The notes under the pieces are model-generated. The model ran no database searches, was not told the DNA's origin, and was given only the letters and a program-made list of their open reading frames with translations. DNA of 44,467 nt from an uncultured Erysipelotrichaceae bacterium (lineage in GTDB: Bacteria > Bacillota_I > Bacilli_A > Erysipelotrichales > Erysipelotrichaceae): NCBI GenBank assembly GCA_947036815.1, contig CAMQRS010000009.1, positions 1 through 44,467 on the forward strand. The letters are read 5' to 3'. The translations under genes and the position numbers were made by a program. Below, piece by piece: positions 26,274 through 35,084 of this stretch (position 1 is the stretch's first letter; every line of letters starts with the position of its first letter).

Positions 26274-27516
26274 ATTTTTTACTACCTCAACTAATGTTAA
26301 AAGAGACAGTTTTATATGGAACACTATTTCTTCGACGTTACTAGCAGGGATGTCAGCACTCCTTCTAGTAGTGGTAGTAAGAACTTTAAACGATTTAGAT
26401 GCCGCTATTTTTTCATTAGGGTTTTCCATAGCTCAAATGATGTTAACTATAGGTTACTTTGATATGAGAGCATTTCAAGTTACCGATGTTGCCAAGAAGT
26501 ATGACTTTAATACATATCTTAGTTCTAGATTGATAACTTGTGTAATAATGATAGGATTTAGTTTTATTTACGTAATTATTAAAGAATATGATATATATAA
26601 AGCAACAATAATTTTATTGCTTTGTTTCTTCAAAATGATTGATGCGGTTGAAGATGTGTTTCATGGAGAATTACAATTACATGGTCGCTTAGATATTGCA
26701 GCTAAACTTCAGTCTTTTAGAGTTTTAATTTCAATTGTTGTATTTTCCTTATGTTTGGTTATATCTTATAATCTTATGCTGTCTTTAATATTGACTACGA
26801 TTATTTCTATTTTGATTGTTTTCACTAATATTCCAATAATGAGGCAATATACTGAGTTAAAATTGTCGAAGCAGTATACTACAATCTATAAATTACTTCT
26901 TACATGTTTACCTCTATTTATAGGCTCTTATTTATCTATCTATATAGGGAATTCTCCTAAATATGCTATTGATTTATATCTGGAACCAGTTTTTCAAACT
27001 TATTTCAATATCTTATTTATGCCTTCATTTGTTATTAATTTATTTAGTAGCTTCGCTTTTAGACCTATATTAACAAGCTTAGCACTCCAATTTAACGAAA
27101 AGAAATTTAGTAAATATACAAAGACCATAAGCATGCTTGTAATATATTCATTATTTTTAACTTTTATTGTCATAATGATATCTTCATTTATAGGAATCCC
27201 TTTGTTGAATTTAGTATATTCAGTAAATTTAAATGGATATAAATTGGAATTGCTTTTGCTACTTCTAGGTGGGGGGATTAGTGCGGTTGGAACGATACTA
27301 TATTATTCTCTAACAATCATGAGAAAACAAGGACTTATGTTAATTTCTTATATTATTACAGCTGCAGTTACTTATTTTCTAACTCCTTTCTTAGTATATA
27401 ATTTTGGATTTTCAGGTGCATCAATAGCTTATGTTATTATTATTACAATTAGAGCTTTAATTTATTTTGTTATTTTAGTTTTATGTTATAAAAAGCATAT
27501 AAAAGAGATTGAATAA
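26266..27516 (+). CDS. Oligosaccharide flippase (Wzx/MATE-like)
   Basis: A 416-residue protein with about twelve hydrophobic helices, fitting polysaccharide flippases of the MOP superfamily. The N-terminal ISSTLLAGMSALLLVVVVRTL and DLDAAIFSLGFSIAQ are typical. It would flip a lipid-linked repeat unit, a second export route beside the ABC-2 pair. No Wzy polymerase is recognised in the window. Its start is inside the end of licD; there is only a weak ribosome site, so coupling is likely. The next gene starts directly after its stop. Confidence 0.85.
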   Translation: MSKFFTTSTNVKRDSFIWNTISSTLLAGMSALLLVVVVRTLNDLDAAIFSLGFSIAQMMLTIGYFDMRAFQVTDVAKKYDFNTYLSSRLITCVIMIGFSFIYVIIKEYDIYKATIILLLCFFKMIDAVEDVFHGELQLHGRLDIAAKLQSFRVLISIVVFSLCLVISYNLMLSLILTTIISILIVFTNIPIMRQYTELKLSKQYTTIYKLLLTCLPLFIGSYLSIYIGNSPKYAIDLYLEPVFQTYFNILFMPSFVINLFSSFAFRPILTSLALQFNEKKFSKYTKTISMLVIYSLFLTFIVIMISSFIGIPLLNLVYSVNLNGYKLELLLLLLGGGISAVGTILYYSLTIMRKQGLMLISYIITAAVTYFLTPFLVYNFGFSGASIAYVIIITIRALIYFVILVLCYKKHIKEIE

Positions 27517-28677
27517 ATGAACTACTACTCAACAGGTCAGTTTGCTAAATTAGCAAATGTGACGATACGTACAATAAGATATTATGATAAAGTGGGCTTG
27601 TTAAAGCCTTCTTTTATTATGGAAAATGGATATAGAAGGTATAGTGAAAGTGATCTTATAAGCCTACAAAAGATAATAGCGTTAAAACAAATAGGTTTCT
27701 CACTAGAAGAGATTTATCCGTTAGTATTAAATGATGATAAAGAAACATATAAAGAATCACTGAGCATGCAGTTACAGTTAGTAGATAAAAAAATGCAACA
27801 TTTGAAATTGTTAAAAGAAGCGATTAAATCCAGTCAAGTTTTATTGGATAAAGATCAACTAGAATGGAATAAGGTTGCAGAACTAATTCGTTTAACAAAT
27901 AAAGATGATACATTATTTGCTGAATACAAGAATGCAAACAACCTAAATATTAGAATTGACCTACACACTAAATTTTCTACCAATAAGGAAAAATGGTTTG
28001 ATTGGTTGTATAATAAAATAGAATTTAAAAATGTAAATAGATTATTAGAACTTGGTTGCGGCAATGGAGAGTTGTGGATTAATAAAAATATAAATTTAAG
28101 AAATAGAGAAATATATTTATCTGATAAATCAGAGGGTATGTTAAAAGATGCTAAAAAAAGATTGGGAAATGATTATAGCTATTTTGTAATAGACGCAGAG
28201 AGTATTCCTTTTAGAAAAGAATACTTCAATTCCATTATAATGAATCATTCATTATTTCACGTTAACGATATCGAGACAGGGATCAAAGAAATTGCTAGAG
28301 TACTAAAAGATGACGGAATATTCTATTGCAGTGCTTACGGTGAGAATCATATGAAGGAGATTACATCGCTAGTAAAAGAGTTTGACCAATCTATTGTCTT
28401 ATCAAATGATTACCTTTACATACGCTTCGGACTTTCAAATGGACACGATTTATTATCATTATCATTTAAAAATATTACCATGGAAATATTTGAGGATGAA
28501 TTAGAGATAAATGATGCTCAAATGTTATTTGATTATATTGTTTCATGCTATGGAAATCAAAATGAAATAATTGGTCAACGTTTAGCTGAACTTAAGCTGT
28601 TTTTGGATAATAAACTAAAACAAGAGAAAGTGATTCGTGTAACGAAAGAAGTTGGTCTATTTATTGCAAAAAAATAA
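27517..28677 (+). CDS. MerR-type regulator fused to a SAM-dependent methyltransferase
   Basis: A 386-residue fusion. Residues 1-70 are a MerR winged helix: YYSTGQFAKLANVTIRTIRYYDKVG, then GYRRYSESDL. Residues about 71-125 form the coiled dimer helix. From about 150 a class I methyltransferase domain begins; motif I is LLELGCGNG (about 176-184), the acidic residue follows in YLSDKSEG, and the later IMNHSLFHV and ARVLKDDGIFY are motif IV/V-like. The SAM loop looks intact, so the domain may bind SAM as a signal or act as an enzyme. The gene ends eight bases before a promoter with a MerR-like palindrome that drives the rml operon, so it is a likely regulator of that operon. It starts directly after the flippase stop. 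Confidence 0.85.
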   Translation: MNYYSTGQFAKLANVTIRTIRYYDKVGLLKPSFIMENGYRRYSESDLISLQKIIALKQIGFSLEEIYPLVLNDDKETYKESLSMQLQLVDKKMQHLKLLKEAIKSSQVLLDKDQLEWNKVAELIRLTNKDDTLFAEYKNANNLNIRIDLHTKFSTNKEKWFDWLYNKIEFKNVNRLLELGCGNGELWINKNINLRNREIYLSDKSEGMLKDAKKRLGNDYSYFVIDAESIPFRKEYFNSIIMNHSLFHVNDIETGIKEIARVLKDDGIFYCSAYGENHMKEITSLVKEFDQSIVLSNDYLYIRFGLSNGHDLLSLSFKNITMEIFEDELEINDAQMLFDYIVSCYGNQNEIIGQRLAELKLFLDNKLKQEKVIRVTKEVGLFIAKK

Positions 28678-28684
28678 AAAAACA

Positions 28685-28715
28685 TTGACCATTACGTTAC
28701 GTAATGGTTTATAAT
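28685..28715 (+). promoter_or_regulatory. MerR-type promoter/operator of the rml operon
   Basis: TTGACC (28685-28690) and TATAAT (28710-28715) are separated by 19 bases, longer than the usual 17. The palindrome ACCATTACGT-T-ACGTAATGGT (28688-28708) fills the spacer, perfect in both ten-base arms. Long spacers with a centred ACGT-N-ACGT palindrome are known for MerR-family activators, which untwist the promoter to align its boxes. The regulator is most likely the MerR-methyltransferase just upstream. Confidence 0.85.
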
Positions 28716-28745
28716 GTTATAGACAGTAAAAGGAGGATTTTATTT

Positions 28746-29636
28746 ATGAAAGGAATCGTTTTAGCAGGAGGAAGTGGAACTCGTTTATATCCACTTACAA
28801 AAGTAACAAGTAAGCAATTATTACCAATTTATGATAAACCAATGATTTACTACCCGTTAAGTGTATTAATGCAAGCAGGTATAAAAGAAATATTAATAAT
28901 TTCAACACCAGATGATACGCCAAGATTTAAAGATTTATTAGGTGATGGAAGCCAGTTCGGAATTTCATTAGAGTATAAAGTACAACCTAGTCCAGATGGA
29001 TTAGCACAAGCATTTATTATCGGTGAAGAGTTTATCGGTGATGATAGTGTAGCAATGGTGTTAGGAGATAATATATTCCACGGACATGGATTAGCTAAAC
29101 GTTTACGTTTGGCATCTGAAAAAGAAACTGGAGCAACTGTGTTTGGTTATTATGTAGAAGATCCAGAAAGATTCGGTGTTGCAGGATTTGATGATAAAGG
29201 AAATGTAACTTCTTTAGAAGAAAAACCTACGAATCCAAAATCTAATTATGCAGTAACAGGATTATACTTTTATGATAATAAAGTAGTAGAGTATGCTAAA
29301 AATTTAGCACCTAGCCCTCGTGGAGAATTAGAAATTACGGATTTAAATAGAATCTATTTAGAAGCTGGAAACTTAGGAGTTACCTTATTAGGTGATGGAT
29401 TTACTTGGTTAGATACAGGAACTCATGAATCTTTAGTTGATGCAACTAACTTTGTATATACAATTGAAACACACCAACATAGAAAAGTTGCTTGTTTAGA
29501 AGAAATCGCATTCGATAACGGATGGATTACTACGGAAGAACTAGAAAAAATATACCAAGTATACAAGAAAAATCAATACGGAGCATACTTGAAAAAAGTG
29601 ATGAACCGTGAATATGTCGACAAAGGAGTTAAATAA
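28746..29636 (+). CDS. rmlA: Glucose-1-phosphate thymidylyltransferase
   Basis: A 296-residue enzyme that joins glucose 1-phosphate and dTTP to make dTDP-glucose, the first step to dTDP-L-rhamnose. [13 protein letters not shown] (6-18) is the nucleotide loop, [15 protein letters not shown] follows, and VLGDNIF (about 107-113) binds metal. The start is the ATG at 28746, nine bases after AGGAGG; an in-frame ATG at 28704 lies in the promoter and is not used. The length fits the short RmlA type. The stop overlaps the rmlC start by one base. Confidence 0.96.
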   Translation: MKGIVLAGGSGTRLYPLTKVTSKQLLPIYDKPMIYYPLSVLMQAGIKEILIISTPDDTPRFKDLLGDGSQFGISLEYKVQPSPDGLAQAFIIGEEFIGDDSVAMVLGDNIFHGHGLAKRLRLASEKETGATVFGYYVEDPERFGVAGFDDKGNVTSLEEKPTNPKSNYAVTGLYFYDNKVVEYAKNLAPSPRGELEITDLNRIYLEAGNLGVTLLGDGFTWLDTGTHESLVDATNFVYTIETHQHRKVACLEEIAFDNGWITTEELEKIYQVYKKNQYGAYLKKVMNREYVDKGVK

Positions 29637-30208
29637 TGAACGTAATTAAAACTAAATTAGATGGCGTAGTTATTATTGAACCAGATATATTTGGAGATCA
29701 CAGAGGTTACTTTTGTGAAACATACAGTAAAAAGAAATACGCAGAATTAGGAATAGATGTAGACTTTGTACAAGACAATATGTCTTTCTCAGCTCAAAAA
29801 GGAACACTAAGAGGATTGCATTGGCAAAATTATCCAATGGCACAATCTAAATTAGTTAGTTGTACAAAAGGAATTGTAATCGATGTGGCAGTGGATATTA
29901 GAAAAGAAAGTCCAACTTATGGTGAATGGGTTAGTGTTGAATTAAGTGAAGAAAATAAGAGACAATTCTTTATTTCTCAAGGATTCGCACATGGATTTTT
30001 AACATTAACGGATGATGTAGAATTTAGATATAAAGTAGATAATTTTTACTCTAAAGAACATGATCGTGGAATTCGTTATGATGATCCAACAGCAAACGTT
30101 GATTGGGGTACATTATTAAACGGAATTGAACCAGTATTATCAGATAAAGATAAGTTTGGGCCAGAGTTAAAAGATGCAGATAGTAATTATGAATATTTCA
30201 CTGAATAA
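29636..30208 (+). CDS. rmlC: dTDP-4-dehydrorhamnose 3,5-epimerase
   Basis: A 190-residue cupin enzyme, third in the pathway by reaction order. FGDHRGYFCETY (19-30), the catalytic base H62 in LRGLHWQ, and VDVAVDIRKESPTYG with FAHGFLTL are standard. The Tyr of the active site lies in NFYSKEHDRG (about 136-145). AAAGGAG precedes the ATG within rmlA. The next gene starts inside its last codons. Confidence 0.95.
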   Translation: MNVIKTKLDGVVIIEPDIFGDHRGYFCETYSKKKYAELGIDVDFVQDNMSFSAQKGTLRGLHWQNYPMAQSKLVSCTKGIVIDVAVDIRKESPTYGEWVSVELSEENKRQFFISQGFAHGFLTLTDDVEFRYKVDNFYSKEHDRGIRYDDPTANVDWGTLLNGIEPVLSDKDKFGPELKDADSNYEYFTE

Positions 30209-31256
30209 AAAATGTAATTTAAAAGAAAAAATAGATACAATATATAGTTCGAATTTAAGTGTGGTGAAGATTATTGCATGCGTTGCGGTAATATACAGCC
30301 ATTCTTTCACTGTTACAACGGAGAACAGTCTTGGTGATGGATTAAGTCAGTTAACTCACGGACAACTTTCTTTTGGAGGCCTTTCGGTTGCTGTTTTTCT
30401 ATTTTCAAGTGGGTTGCTGAGCACTAAAAGCATTTTAAAGCAAACCCGATTTATTCCTTATTTAATAGGAAGGTTGGTAAGAATATTACCAGCTTTAATA
30501 ATGGTTGTTTTACTCACTACATTTATATTAGGACCAATAGTTACAGAAGTAAGTGTATTCACATATTTTACAAGTGTAGAAACCTATTCTTACCTACTGT
30601 ATATTGTGTTATTACCGGTGTATTCATTAACTGGTGTCTTTATAGAAAATCCAGTTTCTTTAGTTAATGGTTCTTTATGGACATTGATATTAGAAATGTT
30701 ATGTTATATAGGTTTATATATAACTTTGAAAATGCAATTTATTACTGATAAAAAAAAATGTGCATTAATCATTATTTCAATATTGTGCGTAATTATTGGA
30801 TTTGATTTTTTACCTTTTTTAAATAATTTTGTAGCTTACCTTCGACCATTGCTTATGTTTTTTATAGGAATGATATATTATGCTTATGCAGATAAAATAA
30901 TATTATCTACTAAGTTGTTTATTTGTAGTTTAGTAGTATTCTTCATTGGATTGTTTACTGGTTATTCAACTGTGGCTATTCTTGTATTATTGCCATATAT
31001 AGTAATATGTATCGCCTATCTGTTTAAACAAAATAATTTTGAATTTGCGAAGTTAGGTAAATTCACTTATGGAATTTACCTGCTAGCGTTTCCAATACAA
31101 CAAACTTTTGAGGTGTATTTTAATGCATTAACACCGCTTAGTAATACTGTTTTATCATTTATAACTAGTTTAATATTAGCATACTTTTTGTATTATTTAG
31201 TAGAAAAACCAAGCATGCGTATTTATAAAACAAAAAAGGAGAAATATAAAATATGA
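30174..31256 (+). CDS. Acyltransferase family 3 membrane protein
   Basis: A 360-residue (355 from the ATG at 30189) membrane protein with about ten helices, fitting the acyltransferase_3/OafA-type family. LSVVKIIACVAVIYSHSFT (about 28-46) includes the catalytic-type His after the first helix; GGLSVAVFLFSSGLL and GRLVRILPALIM follow as usual. Such proteins add acetyl groups to surface sugars. It is inserted between rmlC and rmlB, overlapping rmlC by 20-35 bases and rmlB by four. No clear ribosome site exists at either start, so translation may depend on rmlC. Its base and codon use is more AT-rich than the rml genes, like the glycan locus, which suggests a later addition. Confidence 0.87.
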   Translation: MQIVIMNISLNKKCNLKEKIDTIYSSNLSVVKIIACVAVIYSHSFTVTTENSLGDGLSQLTHGQLSFGGLSVAVFLFSSGLLSTKSILKQTRFIPYLIGRLVRILPALIMVVLLTTFILGPIVTEVSVFTYFTSVETYSYLLYIVLLPVYSLTGVFIENPVSLVNGSLWTLILEMLCYIGLYITLKMQFITDKKKCALIIISILCVIIGFDFLPFLNNFVAYLRPLLMFFIGMIYYAYADKIILSTKLFICSLVVFFIGLFTGYSTVAILVLLPYIVICIAYLFKQNNFEFAKLGKFTYGIYLLAFPIQQTFEVYFNALTPLSNTVLSFITSLILAYFLYYLVEKPSMRIYKTKKEKYKI

Positions 31257-32281
31257 AAATTTTAGTAACAGGTGGAGCAGGATTCATCGGTGGAAACTTT
31301 GTCCACTACATGGTTGAAAAATACCCTGAAGATATGATTGTGAATTTAGATGCATTAACATATGCAGGAAACTTAGAAACATGTAAATCAGTAGAAGATG
31401 CAAATAACTATAAATTTGTGAAAGGTGATATCGCGAATAGAGACTTCATCTTTAACTTATTTGAAGAAGAAAAATTCGATGTAGTAATTAACTTTGCTGC
31501 AGAATCACACGTAGACAGAAGTATTGAAGATCCAGGAATCTTTGTACAAACAAATGTAATGGGAACAACTACTTTATTGGATGCTTGTGTAAAATACGGA
31601 ATTACTCGTTACCACCAAGTATCTACGGATGAAGTGTATGGAGATTTACCATTAGATCGTCCAGATTTATTCTTTACAGAAGAAACTCCATTACATACTT
31701 CAAGTCCATATAGTTCAAGTAAAGCAAGTGCTGATTTATTTGTATTGTCTTACCATAGAACATTCGGATTACCTGTAAGTGTATCAAGATGTTCAAATAA
31801 CTATGGTCCTTACCACTTCCCAGAAAAATTAATTCCATTAATGATTTCAAGAGCGTTAGCTGATGGAAGTTTACCTGTATATGGAAACGGAGAAAATGTT
31901 CGTGACTGGTTACATGTATATGACCACTGTGTAGCAATTGATTTAATTGTACGTAAAGGTAGAGTTGGAGAAGTATATAACGTAGGTGGACATAATGAAA
32001 GAACTAACTTAGAAGTTGTACAAACGATTCTTAAAGCATTAGATAAACCAGAAAGTTTAATTACTTATGTACAAGATAGAAAAGGTCATGACATGCGTTA
32101 TGCAATCGACCCAGAAAAATTAGAAAACGAATTAGGATGGGTTCCTAAATATAATTTTGATACAGGAATTCAACAAACGATTCAATGGTATTTAGATAAT
32201 AAAGACTGGTGGCAAAATATTTTAAGTGGTGATTACCAAAACTATTTTGAAACTATGTATAAAGAAAAAGGTAGAGTTTAA
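31253..32281 (+). CDS. rmlB: dTDP-glucose 4,6-dehydratase
   Basis: A 342-residue extended short-chain dehydrogenase. VTGGAGFIGGNFV (5-17) binds NAD, FAAESHVDRSIED (about 80-92) and STDEVYGDL (about 124-132) hold the catalytic Thr-Asp-Glu triplet, and YSSSKAS (about 156-162) the Tyr/Lys pair. It removes water from dTDP-glucose, making the 4-keto-6-deoxy sugar. AAAGGAGAA precedes the ATG, which overlaps the acyltransferase stop. A strong hairpin separates it from rmlD. Confidence 0.96.
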   Translation: MKILVTGGAGFIGGNFVHYMVEKYPEDMIVNLDALTYAGNLETCKSVEDANNYKFVKGDIANRDFIFNLFEEEKFDVVINFAAESHVDRSIEDPGIFVQTNVMGTTTLLDACVKYGITRYHQVSTDEVYGDLPLDRPDLFFTEETPLHTSSPYSSSKASADLFVLSYHRTFGLPVSVSRCSNNYGPYHFPEKLIPLMISRALADGSLPVYGNGENVRDWLHVYDHCVAIDLIVRKGRVGEVYNVGGHNERTNLEVVQTILKALDKPESLITYVQDRKGHDMRYAIDPEKLENELGWVPKYNFDTGIQQTIQWYLDNKDWWQNILSGDYQNYFETMYKEKGRV

Positions 32282-32290
32282 CATATATTT

Positions 32291-32317
32291 AACGCAAATC
32301 AATTGATTTGCGTTTCT
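32291..32317 (+). terminator. Perfect hairpin between rmlB and rmlD
   Basis: AACGCAAATC (32291-32300), loop AATT, GATTTGCGTT (32305-32314), then TCTT. It is a partial terminator or mRNA-stabilising stem, since the T run is short and rmlD has no promoter of its own that I can see. Confidence 0.7.
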
Positions 32318-32333
32318 TAATAAAGGAGACAAT

Positions 32334-33173
32334 ATGAAAATATTAGTTACAGGATATAAAGGACAATTAGGATATGATGTTGTAAATGAAGCAACAGCTA
32401 GAAATATTGAAGCCATCGGAGTAGATATTGATGAAATGGATATTACTGACGCGAATCAAGTGCAAGAGGTAATTACAAGTGGAAACTATGATGTAGTTGT
32501 GCATTGTGCAGCATGGACAGCAGTTGATAAAGCAGAAGACGAAATAGAATTATGTACAAAAGTAAATGTAGAAGGTACTAAAAACATTGCTTCTGTATGT
32601 GAAAAATTAGATATTCCAATGATGTATTTCTCTACAGATTACGTATTTGATGGACAAGGAACTACGCCTTGGAGCGAATATGATCAAAGAGATCCTTTGA
32701 ACGTATATGGACAAACAAAATATGAAGGTGAGCTTATTGTTGAAAAATTAAACAAAAACTTTATCATTCGTATCGCTTGGGTATTTGGAGTGAATGGGAA
32801 TAACTTTATTAAAACAATGCTTCGTTTAGGAAAAGAACGTGGAGCTGTAAGTGTAGTAGCAGATCAAGTTGGTTCTCCAACATATACTGATGATTTATCT
32901 ACGTTAGTTGTTGATATGATTCAAACTGAGAAATATGGAACTTACCACGCAACAAATGAAGGATTATGCTCTTGGTATGAATTTGCATGTGAAATATTTA
33001 AACAAGCAGGTCTTGAAGTAGAAGTGACACCTGTAGACAGTAGCGCTTTTCCAGTGAAAGCAACACGCCCTAAAAATTCAAGATTATACAAAACAGAGTT
33101 GGATAAAAACGGATTTGATAGATTGCCTACATGGCAGGATGCATTATCAAGATATTTAGAAGAAATAAAATAA
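32334..33173 (+). CDS. rmlD: dTDP-4-dehydrorhamnose reductase
   Basis: A 279-residue reductase giving dTDP-L-rhamnose from NADPH and the 4-keto sugar. VTGYKGQLGYDV (5-16) is the nucleotide loop, CAAWTAVDKAED (about 61-72) a family block, STDYVFDG (about 101-108) the catalytic Ser-Thr-Asp, and YGQTKYEGE (about 126-134) the Tyr/Lys pair. AAAGGAG lies eight bases before the ATG. It ends the rml operon, followed by a strong terminator. Confidence 0.95.
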   Translation: MKILVTGYKGQLGYDVVNEATARNIEAIGVDIDEMDITDANQVQEVITSGNYDVVVHCAAWTAVDKAEDEIELCTKVNVEGTKNIASVCEKLDIPMMYFSTDYVFDGQGTTPWSEYDQRDPLNVYGQTKYEGELIVEKLNKNFIIRIAWVFGVNGNNFIKTMLRLGKERGAVSVVADQVGSPTYTDDLSTLVVDMIQTEKYGTYHATNEGLCSWYEFACEIFKQAGLEVEVTPVDSSAFPVKATRPKNSRLYKTELDKNGFDRLPTWQDALSRYLEEIK

Positions 33174-33210
33174 ATATCAATGCGTAAAGATGTTATAAAA
33201 TAAAACAAAA

Positions 33211-33242
33211 AAAATCGAGTATGTTCATGCTCGATTTTTTTT
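33211..33242 (+). terminator. Terminator of the rml operon
   Basis: ATCGAG (33214-33219) pairs with CTCGAT (33230-33235), with inner pairing, followed by a T8 run (33235-33242). An A run before it allows leftward use too. Confidence 0.88.
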
Positions 33243-33275
33243 GTTTTAGCAAGATTAATTAATTAGTCTATTATA

Positions 33276-33304
33276 TTGACAAACGTTCAAAAAAGGTGTA
33301 ATAT
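33276..33304 (+). promoter_or_regulatory. Sigma-A promoter of the importer operon
   Basis: TTGACA (33276-33281), 17 bases, TAATAT (33299-33304). CGTTCA at 33284-33289 and TGAACG at 33315-33320 form an inverted pair around the -10 box and may be an operator, but the arms are short. Confidence 0.8.
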
Positions 33305-33330
33305 TTGACGAAAATGAACGGAGATACACT

Positions 33331-34311
33331 ATGAAAAAGTTGTTTACGGGTTTAGTTCTAGTTGCGATACTTTTAGTGTTCAATGTAACAAAACAAGAAC
33401 AAGATAGTATTATCATATATTCAAGCATGGAACAGTATCGTGTAGAAGAACTTCAAAAACAATTGAATAATCAATTTCCTGATGAAAATATAATGGTTAT
33501 GTATGTACCGACTGCAAAATCAGCAGCAAAAATAAAAGTTGAAGAGGAAAGCACTGATGCAGATATCATAGTTGGATTAGAAACTTCTTATTTAGATAAG
33601 ATTGAATCTAGTTTAGCAGATTTAAGTGGAATTCAAACATTGAATTATTTAGACGGTTTATCAGTAACAGATAACGATAATAAATATGTTACGTGGGAAA
33701 AACAAGCCGGAGCATTCATTGTTAATACAGATGTTTTGGAAGAACATGGACTAGAAGCTCCAAAATCATACGATGACTTACTTGATCCAAAATATAAAGG
33801 CTTAGTCGCAATGCCAGACCCTAAATCTAGTGGAACAGGGTATTTCTTTTACAAAAATCTTGTGAATGAGCGTGGAATCGAAGGAGCATTAGACTATATC
33901 GATGAATTAGCAAATAATGTGAAATCATTTACAGAATCCGGATCAGGTCCAGTGAAGTTACTAATACAAGAAGAAATCGCAATCGGATTGGGATTAACAT
34001 TCCAAGGAATCGAACAAATAAATCAAGGATCACCATTTGAAATTATCTTTCCAGAAGAAGGGTCACCATACTCATTGACAGGAACAGCTCTAATCAAAGG
34101 AAGAGAAGAAGATGAAAAAATAGTCGAAATTTTCAATTTTATCATTAATGACTTTCTTGTTTATGACAAAGAATATTTCTCACCAGAATTAATTTATGAA
34201 GGACAAGAAAACAAAATAGAAAATTATCCTGAACATATAGAATACGCAAACATGGATGGGATATCAGATATAGAAGAAAAAGAAAGGTTATTAGAACTAT
34301 GGAAATATTAA
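33331..34311 (+). CDS. ABC importer substrate-binding protein, iron/2-aminoethylphosphonate type
   Basis: A 326-residue binding protein of the AfuA/PhnS cluster. A hydrophobic N-terminal segment (3-19) is followed by IIIYSSMEQYRVEEL. FIVNTDVLEEHG, PKSYDDLLDPKYKGLVAMPDP and TESGSGPVKLLIQEEIAIGL match the family. There is no Cys lipobox, so it seems to be held by its N-terminal helix or released. The operon it heads ends with a cytidylyltransferase, which favours an aminoalkyl-phosphonate or related amino-alcohol as substrate over iron; the ligand is inferred. GGAG lies before the ATG. The ATPase gene overlaps its end by 13 bases. Confidence 0.82.
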   Translation: MKKLFTGLVLVAILLVFNVTKQEQDSIIIYSSMEQYRVEELQKQLNNQFPDENIMVMYVPTAKSAAKIKVEEESTDADIIVGLETSYLDKIESSLADLSGIQTLNYLDGLSVTDNDNKYVTWEKQAGAFIVNTDVLEEHGLEAPKSYDDLLDPKYKGLVAMPDPKSSGTGYFFYKNLVNERGIEGALDYIDELANNVKSFTESGSGPVKLLIQEEIAIGLGLTFQGIEQINQGSPFEIIFPEEGSPYSLTGTALIKGREEDEKIVEIFNFIINDFLVYDKEYFSPELIYEGQENKIENYPEHIEYANMDGISDIEEKERLLELWKY

Positions 34312-35084
34312 AAGACGATATTAAATTATCAGTAAGAGGTTTATACAAAAAATATGATGGGAAAGATGTCTTAAATAGAATCTCATTTGATGTTAAACAA
34401 GGAGAATTCTTAAGTGTACTTGGACCAAGTGGTTGTGGAAAAACAACGCTATTACGTATCTTAATCGGTCTTGAAACTCAAACTGATGGAGAAATTTTAA
34501 TTGACGGAAAAGATGTATCTAAGTTAAAACCTAACGAAAGAGGAATGGGAATTATTTTTCAAAACTATGCTTTATTCCCAAATATGACGGTATTTGAAAA
34601 TGTAGAATACGCATTAAAATTAAACAAAGAATTAAAATTTCAAAGTAAAGCAATAGCTGAACGAACTTTAGAACAAATTGGAATGATGGAACACAAAGAT
34701 AAGAAACCTAATCAATTATCTGGTGGACAACAACAACGTGTCGCAATTGCTAGAACTTTAGCGTTGAATCCAAAAGTCATATTACTAGACGAACCAATTT
34801 CAGCCTTAGATGTTACCAATAGAGAAATTATGAAGAAAGAGCTGAAAGATATTCAGAAAAAATTCAACTCAACAATGATCTTCATTACGCATGAACAAGA
34901 AGAAGCATTTTATTTAGCCGATCGTATTATGGTTATGAGTGAAGGAAACATAGAACAACTAGATACTCCTAAAAATATATACGATAATCCAGCAAACAAA
35001 TATGTAGAAGACTTTGTATTAGCACACTTAGACCAAAAATTAGAATCATTATTGAAGTGTACAGGTAAAATTGCACATGAATAA
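34299..35084 (+). CDS. ABC importer ATPase subunit
   Basis: A 261-residue ATPase. Walker A is GPSGCGKTT (about 43-51), Q-loop QNYALFPNMTVFENV, signature LSGGQQQRVAIAR (about 139-151), Walker B VILLDEP and switch His in FITHEQEEA. The protein stops soon after the D-loop region, with no C-terminal TOBE domain, which FbpC/PotA-like relatives carry. It sits between the binding protein and the permease with overlaps on both sides, as in a coupled operon. Confidence 0.9.
   Translation: MEILKDDIKLSVRGLYKKYDGKDVLNRISFDVKQGEFLSVLGPSGCGKTTLLRILIGLETQTDGEILIDGKDVSKLKPNERGMGIIFQNYALFPNMTVFENVEYALKLNKELKFQSKAIAERTLEQIGMMEHKDKKPNQLSGGQQQRVAIARTLALNPKVILLDEPISALDVTNREIMKKELKDIQKKFNSTMIFITHEQEEAFYLADRIMVMSEGNIEQLDTPKNIYDNPANKYVEDFVLAHLDQKLESLLKCTGKIAHE

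Noticed and set aside
28704-28745. Extra 14 N-terminal residues of RmlA
   Set aside because: That start overlaps the operator and -10 box; the ATG at 28746 has AGGAGG at the right distance and gives the normal RmlA N-terminus.
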